Of a DNA stretch of 64,000 nucleotides, positions 24,486 through 33,657 are shown piece by piece (the stretch's first letter is position 1; every line of letters starts with the position of its first letter). The DNA lies in IMG/VR virus record IMGVR_UViG_3300024264_001555, positions 1-64,000 of that record, one strand, 5' to 3'. This DNA comes from a virus. The notes below the pieces were generated by a model, which was not told the DNA's origin, made no database searches, and worked only from the letters and a program-made list of their open reading frames with translations. The translations under genes and the position numbers were made by a program.

Positions 24486-25740
24486 ATCATGTACATTCTG
24501 TATGCATCCTTTTACAGGACTTGCAACACGCAGTGACGGTGCTGTCATGGCTTGCTGTCGTAGTCATCCTGTAGGTAATATACAAGAACAAACTCTTGAA
24601 GAAATTTGGAATAACGATACTATGAAACGTATTCGAAAACAAGTTTTAAATAATGATCGTCCTAGCGAATGTGCGCCATGCTTTAACCTTGAAGATCAGG
24701 GGGTAGAGAGCTTACGACAGCGTCATATAGCAGGAGTAATACCGGAAGCTAGGGTCAACTTATACCCTGATGCATTAGACGCATTAGACGAAGATTATAG
24801 CATGCCTTTCGAAATTCCTACTATGGAAATTAAGCTCAATAACTTGTGCAATTTAAAATGTCGTATGTGTCATCCAATGGATAGTACTAGTTGGAATGAC
24901 TATAAAGAAGTAGAAGAATTTTATGTGAAAGAAGGTAACTTTATGGTTGAGGAAATACGTAAGCTCAACTTAATGAAAAAACCTTATTTGGACAAATTTG
25001 ATGACAATCCAAATTGGTGGAATAGTTTTGAAAAGTTATTGCCTTACTTTAGACGTGTAGAGTTTGCTGGGGGAGAACCATTAATGGATCCGCAACATTA
25101 TCGTATACTCGATATGTTGGCTCCATACGGAGAAAACATTGAACTAAAGTATGCTACTAACGGAACAACTACCGGTATTAAAGGTGGACGTACTATACAC
25201 GACTATTGGCCCAAGTTTAAAACAATCGCACTTAATGTAAGTATAGATGGTATAGGCGATAGTTACGAATATGTACGAGGCAATGGCAAGTTCGAAGACA
25301 TTATGGAGAACATAAAAGTTTTTAAAACTTTTCCTAATATTACAAGAATAGTAGGTGCTGTTGCTGTACAAGTTAGTAATGTATTAATACTAGATAAAAT
25401 GATAGAACACTTTCTTAACAATATAGGAATTGTATTTTACACAAACATGGTAAATTATCCTAGAGTATTATGTCCACAAGTATTGCCCGAAGAATTAAAG
25501 CTAGAAGCAATTAGACGATTAGAAACTATAAAATTAGATGTTCCTAACTTTTATTATGTAAAAGAAAATCCAATACTATTAAATATTACGCTAGGTCAAA
25601 TAGACGGAATAATTAATTTTATAAAAGCAAACGATCAAAGCAATTTATGGCAAGACACTATCGAATACAATAAAAGATTAGATGCAAGCCGTAATCAGTC
25701 TTTTCTTGATGCTACACCAGAGTTTAAACCATATGCATAG
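24475..25740 (+). CDS. radical SAM protein with N-terminal SPASM/twitch-like module
   Basis: A 421-residue protein. N-terminal auxiliary-cluster cysteines: C6/C9, C27-C28 and C66/C69, around GN..E.TLEEIWNND, the pattern normally found in C-terminal SPASM domains. The radical SAM core follows: C125-x3-C129-x2-C132 and AGGEPLM near 199. Proteins of this inverted N-terminal twitch type are known mainly from marine phages and have no assigned product. Relatives with SPASM domains modify peptides. It overlaps the PP-loop gene by 11 bases. Confidence 0.85.
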   Translation: MQNKSCTFCMHPFTGLATRSDGAVMACCRSHPVGNIQEQTLEEIWNNDTMKRIRKQVLNNDRPSECAPCFNLEDQGVESLRQRHIAGVIPEARVNLYPDALDALDEDYSMPFEIPTMEIKLNNLCNLKCRMCHPMDSTSWNDYKEVEEFYVKEGNFMVEEIRKLNLMKKPYLDKFDDNPNWWNSFEKLLPYFRRVEFAGGEPLMDPQHYRILDMLAPYGENIELKYATNGTTTGIKGGRTIHDYWPKFKTIALNVSIDGIGDSYEYVRGNGKFEDIMENIKVFKTFPNITRIVGAVAVQVSNVLILDKMIEHFLNNIGIVFYTNMVNYPRVLCPQVLPEELKLEAIRRLETIKLDVPNFYYVKENPILLNITLGQIDGIINFIKANDQSNLWQDTIEYNKRLDASRNQSFLDATPEFKPYA

Positions 25741-26638
25741 CATAGAAAATCGTTGGGGACACCATACCAGTATTCATGTCGAATGGAATATTGGCAAACG
25801 CTGTAACTTAGATTGCGCTTACTGTCCTGCTGAAATACACGATAACTTTAGCCCTCACACTGATCTAAATGTTATGGTTAACACAATCTATGAATTGGAA
25901 AAGATTAATAAACCAATACGACTAAGTTTAACAGGAGGCGAACCTACTGTACATCCTAAAATTAATGATATCTTAGAATGTGGAAGTCAACGACTACAGC
26001 GGCTAAGTGTTACTACAAACGGATTGCGTTCGCCAGAGTGGTATATTAAACAACCTGTAGATCAATGGGTATTTAGTTTGCACTTTGACAACGAACATAG
26101 CCGAAGAGCAGGCGAAAATATTATTAGATATAGTCAGTTACTAGACATGGAGGGCAAGGATACGCTATTTCAAGTTAACTTAATGTGTCATCATGAATAT
26201 ATGAATCAAGTACGCGATGTAGCATCATTGCTTGAAAGTCATCGTATTCCGTATGTGTGTAGACGAATACGATGGACTGATGCTGACGATCGAGAATGGT
26301 TTGACGATATGAGGTATAACGGACAAGACTTAGAATGGATACTTAGTAAAACTGCAACTGTGAAGGCAAACTGCGTCATAGACGGAAAAGATATGATACA
26401 TGCTAATGATATTATTAAACATAAACTAAATCAATTCGAGGGCTGGACTTGTAATGCAGGTTTAGAAAGTCTGATGATCAATTGGGACGGCGAGGTTCAT
26501 CGTGCTACTTGTAGAGTAGGCGGTAGTCTAGGAAATATTTATAATGGTACGTTTAAACAACCTTTAGAACCAATTACTTGTACACGTAAGTGGTGTACTT
26601 GTGCTGCTGATATTCCGTTAACTAAAGTTTCTTCTTAG
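25733..26638 (+). CDS. radical SAM protein with C-terminal Cys-rich domain
   Basis: A 301-residue protein starting at ATG 25733, overlapping the previous stop; a longer frame lies inside the upstream gene. C24-x3-C28-x2-C31, then SLTGGEPT. The C-terminus (CNAGLESLMINWDG, then TCR, TC and CTC) is a SPASM-like auxiliary cluster domain. It is clearly related to the proteins at 26622-27659 and 32659-33657, which share the W(T/S/E)CNxG and 'xNWDG'-type segment. It faces the convergent radical SAM gene, overlapping by 17 bases. Confidence 0.83.
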   Translation: MHSIENRWGHHTSIHVEWNIGKRCNLDCAYCPAEIHDNFSPHTDLNVMVNTIYELEKINKPIRLSLTGGEPTVHPKINDILECGSQRLQRLSVTTNGLRSPEWYIKQPVDQWVFSLHFDNEHSRRAGENIIRYSQLLDMEGKDTLFQVNLMCHHEYMNQVRDVASLLESHRIPYVCRRIRWTDADDREWFDDMRYNGQDLEWILSKTATVKANCVIDGKDMIHANDIIKHKLNQFEGWTCNAGLESLMINWDGEVHRATCRVGGSLGNIYNGTFKQPLEPITCTRKWCTCAADIPLTKVSS

Positions 26639-26641
26639 TTA
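26619..26641. terminator. weak hairpin at a convergent junction
   Basis: TAACTAA, nine-base loop, TTAGTTA across the overlapping 3' ends of two radical SAM genes. The stem is short, A+T-rich and lacks a T tract. It may end the 20-gene leftward unit, but this is uncertain. Confidence 0.25.
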
Positions 26642-27659
26642 GATGTGTTTCAGGAGCACAAATACAATTAAACTTTGAACATATAGTTGGCTTTATTTCC
26701 GTATCAAATTTTTGTTCGAAGTCGTTGTCAAGTATGTTGTAGTAATAATTCAAACCGTAAAGAAACTCTCCACAAGATCCTTTAAGTGTTCCGTCCCAAT
26801 TAATAAAGATACTATCTACGCCAATGTTGCAACTCCATCCTTTAAAATTGTTCCAATTTTTATTAATGTAAGTTCCGGACTCTGCTCTTACCTTTTTATT
26901 GTTTTCTAGTGTAGCAACACTTTCAGTATATCTAATTTCACCGTTTGCTATAAGATTTCTGTTATTCCAAAACCATTTAAAATTAGGTAATTGTTTTATA
27001 CCCCATTTCATATACTTTTTCTGTTCCGGAGTATACTTTAAATCATCAGTGGTTATTATTCTAATGTCGTTTAACGTAGTTGATTCCGTTTCTATTACTT
27101 CTGCTACTGTAACAAACCATTTGTGTTTGCTGTTCCTTTTTAAATATTCTACAGCATCTACACAATCGTCCCAACAAGTAGGATCCATCAAAACTTTTAC
27201 AGTAATTTTCTTTCCTAAATCATACATAGCATCTGCTACACCAATTGTGTGATCTAAGTTTGCCTGAGCAACATGATGTGTCAAATGAATATTGTCTACG
27301 AGGTGTCCTTTTTCTTTCCACCACCGCAATGTTCGTGACCCATTAGTTATAAGACTAATATAAACATTGTGATCTTTTTTAATTTCTTGTACGAATATAT
27401 CAAGATCTCTCCAAAGTGTAGGCTCTCCCCCCATAATTTCAATATGTGTTTTTGTTTTTCCTAACTGCTCTTTATAAACAGTTAACAAATGTTTGAAGTT
27501 TTTTATAATAAGATTTATATCTTTAGGGCTAGGATAGTCCCCGTCATTACTACCTGGAAAACAGTATCTGCATTTAAAATTACAAACGTTATTAGGCATC
27601 CATCTAATATCTAGATAAGAGTCTTCTCTAGTAGATTTTATCTTAATAGGGGTTGTCAT
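26622..27659 (-). CDS. radical SAM protein with C-terminal SPASM-like domain
   Basis: A 345-residue protein. C26-x3-C30-x2-C33 in CNFKCRYC, MGGEPT near 85, and a C-terminal WSCNIGVDSIFINWDG, SCGEF and ICSKFNCIC cluster. It is a paralogue of the convergent neighbour 25733-26638 on the opposite strand. It is the last gene of the long leftward unit, with a four-base overlap with the preceding gene. Confidence 0.83.
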   Translation of the reverse strand: MTTPIKIKSTREDSYLDIRWMPNNVCNFKCRYCFPGSNDGDYPSPKDINLIIKNFKHLLTVYKEQLGKTKTHIEIMGGEPTLWRDLDIFVQEIKKDHNVYISLITNGSRTLRWWKEKGHLVDNIHLTHHVAQANLDHTIGVADAMYDLGKKITVKVLMDPTCWDDCVDAVEYLKRNSKHKWFVTVAEVIETESTTLNDIRIITTDDLKYTPEQKKYMKWGIKQLPNFKWFWNNRNLIANGEIRYTESVATLENNKKVRAESGTYINKNWNNFKGWSCNIGVDSIFINWDGTLKGSCGEFLYGLNYYYNILDNDFEQKFDTEIKPTICSKFNCICAPETHLTKKKL

Positions 27660-29068
27660 AGCAAATGTTTCAATTCTGGAAATACTTCTTTTGCATTTAA
27701 GCCTCTAATTTTATCAAGGTTATTAACATAATCTTTAAAGTCAGGTAATAAGTGTGAATGATCTTCTGCGTCGATAAATCTTAATATACCTTCCCAACGT
27801 TTCCAACCATAAGGATTTTCGTGCCAAAAGTTATCATCTTGTGTATAATTGTCCCAAAGCCACTGTTTAAACTCTGCAAACTGTTCACGTATTTCTTGTT
27901 TGTCTTTTTCAGGTAATATCCTTGCACTTAAAAATGTAGGAATGTACAGTAAATGTAGATTAATTATTCCGCCACCTGCTTCATAGATATCTGTTTTAAA
28001 CTTATTAATTTTCTTATAGCCTTTAGTAAGTTTCCATTTTGCAAAGTGAACAATATGTTTTACATTTAATGCCTGTACTGCACAGGCAATATGACAATGT
28101 ATATGATCCGGAGTATTATCCATTAACTCTAAACTACGCTCTACATCTTTCCACTTAGTAGGGTATCTAATATAATAGTTACGTTCGTCGACTGCATCTA
28201 AACTAAATGCAAATCTAACTTGTTTAAATTCTGTCCAAATATCGATCATATCTTGATTTACAAAGACACCATTAGAGTTATATCGTAAACATATATTTTT
28301 AGCATATCCTCTTTTAATTATTTCTAATAAAAATTTTCTATGTTCTTTAATCATTAAAGGCTCACCGCCAGCAAAATACAACTGTTTAATATGTGGTATT
28401 TGTTCAAAAATTTCTTCCCAAAGTTCTGGCTTTTCGTACCATTTATTATTAAACTTTGTTTTATCCCAACTTATTTGTCGTATAACTGTTTGACTGTTTG
28501 AGGTTGCTATAATCTTTTCGTAGTCTTCCATCCATCGACTGCTATCGTGCGGACTACACATTACACACTTCAAGTTACAAGTATGACCTAATCTTAAATC
28601 AAAATATTGTATTTCGTGCGGAATCTTTCCATCTTCGCTTGTATCTTTTATTAGCTGTGCAAAATCCAACCCATCGTTGTTCCATTCATGTAATTCCCAG
28701 AGACGTTTACTTACAACTCCGTTTGATTCTTCTTCAAAGCACTTTGTACAACTAGCAGGTATTTTACCTTCTATCATTGTTTTTCTTACACTACACATGT
28801 AGTCATTATTAAATGCTTCTTTTAATGAATCTTTACCAAAGTTTGCAGGCTCACCATTTTCCATTTTAACAAGACCAACTTCGTGATCTCCTGTATGAGC
28901 ACCTGATGCATTTGTTACACAGCAAAGTCTAGCATCACCGTTAGGTCTTGTTGCTATATGTATCCAAGGAAGTGCGCAAAATGTATAAGATCCTGTTTTT
29001 TCAAAAACATCTCGCTGTCCTTTTCCCATTCGACTATTTTCGTCTTGTAGCCAATATAAATCTTTCAT
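27656..29068 (-). CDS. radical SAM protein with N-terminal SPASM/twitch-like module
   Basis: A 470-residue protein. Auxiliary cysteines C31, C49-C50, C107 and C110 are followed by the core C164-x3-C168-x2-C171 and AGGEPLM. A longer N-terminal extension (about 30 residues) precedes FCALPWIHIATRPNG, the segment that opens most members of this family here. Four-base overlaps on both sides. Confidence 0.85.
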   Translation of the reverse strand: MKDLYWLQDENSRMGKGQRDVFEKTGSYTFCALPWIHIATRPNGDARLCCVTNASGAHTGDHEVGLVKMENGEPANFGKDSLKEAFNNDYMCSVRKTMIEGKIPASCTKCFEEESNGVVSKRLWELHEWNNDGLDFAQLIKDTSEDGKIPHEIQYFDLRLGHTCNLKCVMCSPHDSSRWMEDYEKIIATSNSQTVIRQISWDKTKFNNKWYEKPELWEEIFEQIPHIKQLYFAGGEPLMIKEHRKFLLEIIKRGYAKNICLRYNSNGVFVNQDMIDIWTEFKQVRFAFSLDAVDERNYYIRYPTKWKDVERSLELMDNTPDHIHCHIACAVQALNVKHIVHFAKWKLTKGYKKINKFKTDIYEAGGGIINLHLLYIPTFLSARILPEKDKQEIREQFAEFKQWLWDNYTQDDNFWHENPYGWKRWEGILRFIDAEDHSHLLPDFKDYVNNLDKIRGLNAKEVFPELKHLL

Positions 29069-30147
29069 AGCTCTTCCCTACTTGTAAATTGGTCCTGCGG
29101 CGTAGAAAACAATTCAGGTTGTATTCCGCAAGCTCTGCCGCAAGTAATTAATTTTTTATCCGTCCAATAACTATTCCAAACATTTTGATATTCGTCTGAA
29201 TTAATAATATCCTTCAACGGTTTTTTCTTTACGTCTAATGCGTCTATACCACCTAGTGATTTAACTAAGTCAAAATATTCTGCATAAATTGCTTCTCGAA
29301 TTTCATGTAATTCGTGTTCCAAATCTTTAGGATGATACGGAATCATTGCAAGCCAACAACACGGAAATACATGCCCATAAGAATCTATGTAAACTTCTTT
29401 TACATGTTTTGCATAACAATTAATTTCTGTTTTTTCTAAAATACTTTTATAATTTCCAATAATATCGGTATCAACAATTTTAATAGTTGAATGTTGACTT
29501 GGTTCTAAATAATAATCAATATTACCTTGTTTATCCAAGACTTTAAATTTAGGTTCCATTAACCACCGCGAACTATCTTTCATTGTAAAGTATTCAAACC
29601 CTATATCAATTGCTCGATGTCTTGCTTCTTCTACTTGATGTTCGTTATGTTTAAATCTTATATAAGCCCATTCTGCAATGCCGCCGGCATCTATAAATGC
29701 TTTTGCATTTTCGATTATTTTTTCGTAACTAGTACCAATTCTATAAATTGTTTGTGTATCTTCTAATCCATCTATAGCAAAAACTACTCTATGACTATTA
29801 GGCATAACTTTTGCTAAGTTTGTCCACCATTCTTTGCTTCTTAAACTACCATTAGTATGTATAGTAATTTTGATATCTTTTTTAATAGAAGTAGTATACT
29901 CGACCATTTCGAGCAATTGGTCGTTCAATAATGGATCGCCATAGTTTCCACAAAAGTAAACATTTTCAATTTGCTCTATAACTTCTGGAGATATAATTTT
30001 TTTATAGTCATCAAGTGTCCATCCACGTTTATTAATATTAGGATTTTTAAGTCCTCCGTGAATATTTCTAGTACACATAGGACAACTTGCTTGACAGTTA
30101 TTTGTAATTTCTAAATGGATTTGTTTAAGTTGATTAAAGTTTATCAT
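29065..30147 (-). CDS. radical SAM protein (MoaA/SPASM-like), paralogue A
   Basis: A 360-residue protein. C18-x3-C22-x2-C25 in NNCQASCPMCTRN; the usual GGEP is CGNYGDPLL here. The C-terminus has CYAKHVKEVYIDSYG and PCCWL, plus a final CGRACG, as in SPASM proteins. It aligns along its whole length with the next gene upstream (30157-31245), so the two arose by tandem duplication. Confidence 0.8.
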   Translation of the reverse strand: MINFNQLKQIHLEITNNCQASCPMCTRNIHGGLKNPNINKRGWTLDDYKKIISPEVIEQIENVYFCGNYGDPLLNDQLLEMVEYTTSIKKDIKITIHTNGSLRSKEWWTNLAKVMPNSHRVVFAIDGLEDTQTIYRIGTSYEKIIENAKAFIDAGGIAEWAYIRFKHNEHQVEEARHRAIDIGFEYFTMKDSSRWLMEPKFKVLDKQGNIDYYLEPSQHSTIKIVDTDIIGNYKSILEKTEINCYAKHVKEVYIDSYGHVFPCCWLAMIPYHPKDLEHELHEIREAIYAEYFDLVKSLGGIDALDVKKKPLKDIINSDEYQNVWNSYWTDKKLITCGRACGIQPELFSTPQDQFTSREEL

Positions 30148-30156
30148 TATATCTAC

Positions 30157-31245
30157 TTATCGCTCTACCTGATCTTCGACCCGTGTTAATGGAGTATTTT
30201 TTCCGCATAATACAATACATGCAGGAGATGTTTTGTTACTCCATTCTCTTTGCCAAATAGTTTGCCATTTAGGATCATTAACAATATTTTCTAAACCTTT
30301 TTTTGCATCTAATGCTTGTAATCCGCCAAGTTCTTCTACAATTCTATAAGTTTCCTTTTGTGCAATTTTTCCTACATCTACAATAGATGAATGCTTATAT
30401 ACATCATACTTTTTATATAAAACTTCATCATAGTTTGCATATAAAAAACTACCAAGCAGACAGCACGGTAATACTGTAAAGTTAGCATCTATATAAATTT
30501 CTTTATCGTGTAACACCATACAATTAACTTTTTCTGCTTCAGGCCAAGATTTGTAAGATAACAAATCATTTTTATCAAAGAACTTGATAGGTGTAACATC
30601 TGGCTGATCTAAATAATGTGTTACATTGCCTTGTTTATCTAATACTGGAAAGGTATCTCCAAATCGTTTGCTGTTTTTAACATGAAACTCTGAAAACCCA
30701 AACTTTCTAGATATAATTTCTGCGTCTTTTACTTGTTCTTGGTTATGTTTAAATCTTATAAACATCCATACTGCATATCCACCGGCTTTTGCAAATGCTT
30801 GTGCATTTTTAGTAATCTTATCATAGTCTGTTCCGACTCTATATAAACTATGCGTATCACTAAGTCCATCTAGTGCAAATTCTACCTTGTGACGCACTGT
30901 AAGCGCCTGTGCTAGGCGTTTCCACCAGCCTAGTGTTCTTGTGCTACCGTTAGTAAAAATAGCAGTTTCTAGTTCAGGATTTTGCTGTTTAATATAAGCA
31001 CACATGCTAATTAAATCATTATTAACTGTAGGTTCTCCAAAATCTCCGCAAAAGTCTATACGCTTTAATTGTTGTAAAATTTTTGGTGTAAATATTTCTT
31101 TAAAATCTTCTAATGTCCAATCATGACTAGTTAGATTAGGATTTTCTATACCGCCGTGAATATTCCTTAAGCACATTGGACAGCTAGCTTGGCAACGATT
31201 GGTTATTTCGACTTGTGCCTTTTCTAAATTTTCAAAGTTAAACAT
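30157..31245 (-). CDS. radical SAM protein (MoaA/SPASM-like), paralogue B
   Basis: A 362-residue protein. C18-x3-C22-x2-C25 in NRCQASCPMCLRN, CGDFGEPT for the SAM motif, and C-terminal CMVLHDKEIYIDANF, PCCLL and CIVLCG. It is the duplicate of paralogue A, sharing the IHGG after the cluster and the FIRFKHNxxQV segment. It begins one base after the stop of nothing else: its ATG (31245) abuts the stop of the SGNH gene at 31246. Confidence 0.8.
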   Translation of the reverse strand: MFNFENLEKAQVEITNRCQASCPMCLRNIHGGIENPNLTSHDWTLEDFKEIFTPKILQQLKRIDFCGDFGEPTVNNDLISMCAYIKQQNPELETAIFTNGSTRTLGWWKRLAQALTVRHKVEFALDGLSDTHSLYRVGTDYDKITKNAQAFAKAGGYAVWMFIRFKHNQEQVKDAEIISRKFGFSEFHVKNSKRFGDTFPVLDKQGNVTHYLDQPDVTPIKFFDKNDLLSYKSWPEAEKVNCMVLHDKEIYIDANFTVLPCCLLGSFLYANYDEVLYKKYDVYKHSSIVDVGKIAQKETYRIVEELGGLQALDAKKGLENIVNDPKWQTIWQREWSNKTSPACIVLCGKNTPLTRVEDQVER

Positions 31246-32064
31246 CTACTGCCTGTCTTTTATTTTTTTGTATATATAATTTGCGTACTCTATATGATAT
31301 TCTTCTTTAGGATGCGTGTATGTATGCAATTGACTAGAATCATCCCAATTAACTAAATCATTAAAAGAAAAGTAGTTATCTAATATAGAATTAAATTCTT
31401 TAACTGAGTTATATGCATTTAATAAATTGTATTCTTTAAACTTGTTAATGTTATTGTGTAACTGAGTTAAAAACGGGGTGAATGCAAAAACTTGTAAAAT
31501 ATTATGTTTTTTTGATAGCATTTCTAGATACTTTATATCTTTAAACCATCGAAACATATCGTTAAAATCGTTAGATACATGTAAAACATAATCTTTATGA
31601 AACGATTTCGACGGCCATCTTAATCTGTGCGATAGCTGTGAATTCCACTCTTTTGGTAGGCCGCCTGGACAACAATGATGTTTTTTGCATTCTTTGTCAA
31701 GATAGAACCATCTCGAACTTTCTGTATGAGCAACAATTATAAGATCAGTAGGTTTTATAAAACCTCTACTAATATCTTCCTCTAAAAAATATATAGACGA
31801 CTCACTATTACTTCCTGGATAAGCTCTATTAACTACGTCAACATTAAGTTTGTTTGCTAAATGCTGCGGCCAGGCGTGATTATGTTCTCTACTGTCAATA
31901 TATTCAAGAGAGTATTTGCTTTCAATTTTGTCTCTCCAGAATTCGACTCCCTTTGCTTTTATTTTATTTATTTCAACAAAATTTAAAGATGGCATTAGTT
32001 CGTAATCTGCAAGTTCAAATCCTGAAGTAATACTACACCCATATGCTACTATTCTATTATACAT
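31246..32064 (-). CDS. SGNH/GDSL-type hydrolase-like protein
   Basis: A 272-residue protein. Block I is YGCSITSG, with S11 as the nucleophile candidate. AWPQHLANKLNVDVVNRAYPGSNSE supplies the Gly and Asn of blocks II and III. HPKEEYH near 252-258 could supply the catalytic His. SGNH enzymes are esterases and deacylases or deacetylases of glycans and lipids, and some are O-acetyltransferase partners. The block V Asp-x2-His is not exact, so activity is plausible but not proven. It overlaps the methyltransferase gene by eight bases. Confidence 0.65.
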   Translation of the reverse strand: MYNRIVAYGCSITSGFELADYELMPSLNFVEINKIKAKGVEFWRDKIESKYSLEYIDSREHNHAWPQHLANKLNVDVVNRAYPGSNSESSIYFLEEDISRGFIKPTDLIIVAHTESSRWFYLDKECKKHHCCPGGLPKEWNSQLSHRLRWPSKSFHKDYVLHVSNDFNDMFRWFKDIKYLEMLSKKHNILQVFAFTPFLTQLHNNINKFKEYNLLNAYNSVKEFNSILDNYFSFNDLVNWDDSSQLHTYTHPKEEYHIEYANYIYKKIKDRQ

Positions 32065-32662
32065 TCTTCTTTTTACCTATAATCATATAACGAGTATACT
32101 TAGGGGTTTTAAATTCGCCTCTCCAGTATGGTTTGATTTTACTCATGCGCATAAAGTCATCTTGATCAGTTGCACAACGAATGTGCTCGTCTAACTCAAA
32201 GTAGTTATTGCTTTGTATTACAAATAGCGCATCGTCTGGTTGAATGTCTAACCACTGTTCGTATTGTTCTTGCGTAATGTGTTCGCAGCTTGTGTTAATA
32301 ACAATGTCAGCAGGTTCTGTGTAAGTACACATGTCTGCGGTTACTGCATCAAATCTTCCTGCTATTTCATAGTTTTTATTAACTGTGTATGCAGTTTCTT
32401 GGCAATCTTCATCAATGTCAACACTTGTAATATGCTCAATGCTTAAACTGCTATTAAATAAGATACTAGAAAGCACACCATTCCAGCCGCCGTATATTAC
32501 AATACGAGCATCATCGTCAACGTAGTTTACACGCAGTGCGTCAGCAAGCCATATCTTGCTGTTGACTTGTCCTTTCCAGAAGCTTTCAAGTGTACGGTAT
32601 TTGTCATCGCTGTTGCGAATTGCATCCATCCAGAATAATACATCTTGTATATCTATTTTCAT
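32057..32662 (-). CDS. SAM-dependent methyltransferase-like protein
   Basis: A 201-residue class I Rossmann protein. Motif I region IVIYGGWNGVLSSILF, acidic end of strand 2 in VDIDEDC, and DMCTYTEPADIVINTSCEHI for strands 3-4. It has the fold and SAM-binding features of small methyltransferases. The acceptor is unknown. Overlaps with a radical SAM gene upstream (four bases) and the SGNH gene downstream (eight bases) suggest a joint pathway. Confidence 0.7.
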   Translation of the reverse strand: MKIDIQDVLFWMDAIRNSDDKYRTLESFWKGQVNSKIWLADALRVNYVDDDARIVIYGGWNGVLSSILFNSSLSIEHITSVDIDEDCQETAYTVNKNYEIAGRFDAVTADMCTYTEPADIVINTSCEHITQEQYEQWLDIQPDDALFVIQSNNYFELDEHIRCATDQDDFMRMSKIKPYWRGEFKTPKYTRYMIIGKKKNV

Positions 32663-33657
32663 ATTTTTCTCTTTGGTAGTTTACTATCTGCACTGCTTAC
32701 ACAGCTAGGAGTAACGCACTTACGTGGTGCTTTAAACAGCTCAAATCCGCCGTCTAACGTGCCTAAGGGTTCATCGTGGCAACTGTAGCTGCGTTTAACT
32801 TCATTACTACGTATAACGCATCCTTGATAGCCTGCATTACATTCCCATCCTTTAAACTTATTAAATCCAAATGCATTAAAGCGTTCTGCTTGATCTATGT
32901 AGTACGTTTTTCCAGTGCTGTCTTCTAATTCAACTTGCAGTAAAGGAATTATTCTTTTAAATTCATCTGGGATTTTTTGTGGGAACCCTTTTTGCATGGT
33001 TTCGATTTCATTGGTTGTGTAACCATGTACCACACTACTGGCGGTAGGATCGGACTGGGGTTTGAGAGTGACATTAATACCTCTGGCGGCAAATCGCTCC
33101 AAGCGTCCGTAAAGCTCTTCGAACATTTCCGGAACCATAACTTGATTGATTGTAACATAAACACCTTCTTTCATAAGTTGAAGACATTTGTCTCCAAATT
33201 CTTGTTCATTAGCAAACTCTGCGTGATAGCTCGCTGTTATACTTCTACGTTGCAGAGTGCTTGTAGTTTCTAACCACTTGTTCCACCATTTGCTTCCCGG
33301 GCTAAGATTTGTTGTCATGTGGATACTTTGGTATTCGGGTGTTGCATCACTGCAATAATGCTCTATGAGCTCCCCAAAGTATTTATATGCCGTAGGCTCG
33401 CCTCCACTAAAACTAAAATGGAAGTCTGTAAATCCGTTATCTCTTGCCTGTCGCTTTATTTCAGTTAATGCAGTTTTGTATGTTTCTAATGTTTGATGGT
33501 CGGGTGTACTACTTCTTGCATAAGGCCAGCAGTAGCTACAATTGTAATTACAAAATCTCGCAAGGATCCAAGACACTGTAAACAAGTTAGTGTCTAACAA
33601 GGTTTTTTGTCCAAACTTTGTTATGTTGTCAAAAGGTATGTTTTGAAAATTCTTCAT
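32659..33657 (-). CDS. radical SAM protein with C-terminal SPASM-like domain
   Basis: A 332-residue protein from ATG 33657; a TTG at 33669 is in frame but weaker. C36-x3-C40-x2-C43 in CNYNCSYC, FSGGEPT, and the C-terminal cluster WECNAGYQGC, CHDEP, KCVTPSC. It is related to 25733-26638 and 26622-27659. It overlaps the large glycosyltransferase-like gene by 29 bases. Confidence 0.82.
   Translation of the reverse strand: MKNFQNIPFDNITKFGQKTLLDTNLFTVSWILARFCNYNCSYCWPYARSSTPDHQTLETYKTALTEIKRQARDNGFTDFHFSFSGGEPTAYKYFGELIEHYCSDATPEYQSIHMTTNLSPGSKWWNKWLETTSTLQRRSITASYHAEFANEQEFGDKCLQLMKEGVYVTINQVMVPEMFEELYGRLERFAARGINVTLKPQSDPTASSVVHGYTTNEIETMQKGFPQKIPDEFKRIIPLLQVELEDSTGKTYYIDQAERFNAFGFNKFKGWECNAGYQGCVIRSNEVKRSYSCHDEPLGTLDGGFELFKAPRKCVTPSCVSSADSKLPKRKI

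Noticed and set aside
32057-33657. Restriction-modification function for the methyltransferase
   Set aside because: It lacks DPPY/NPPY or PC motifs and a target-recognition domain, and it sits in an operon of radical SAM and SGNH genes, so a small-molecule or protein acceptor is more likely.
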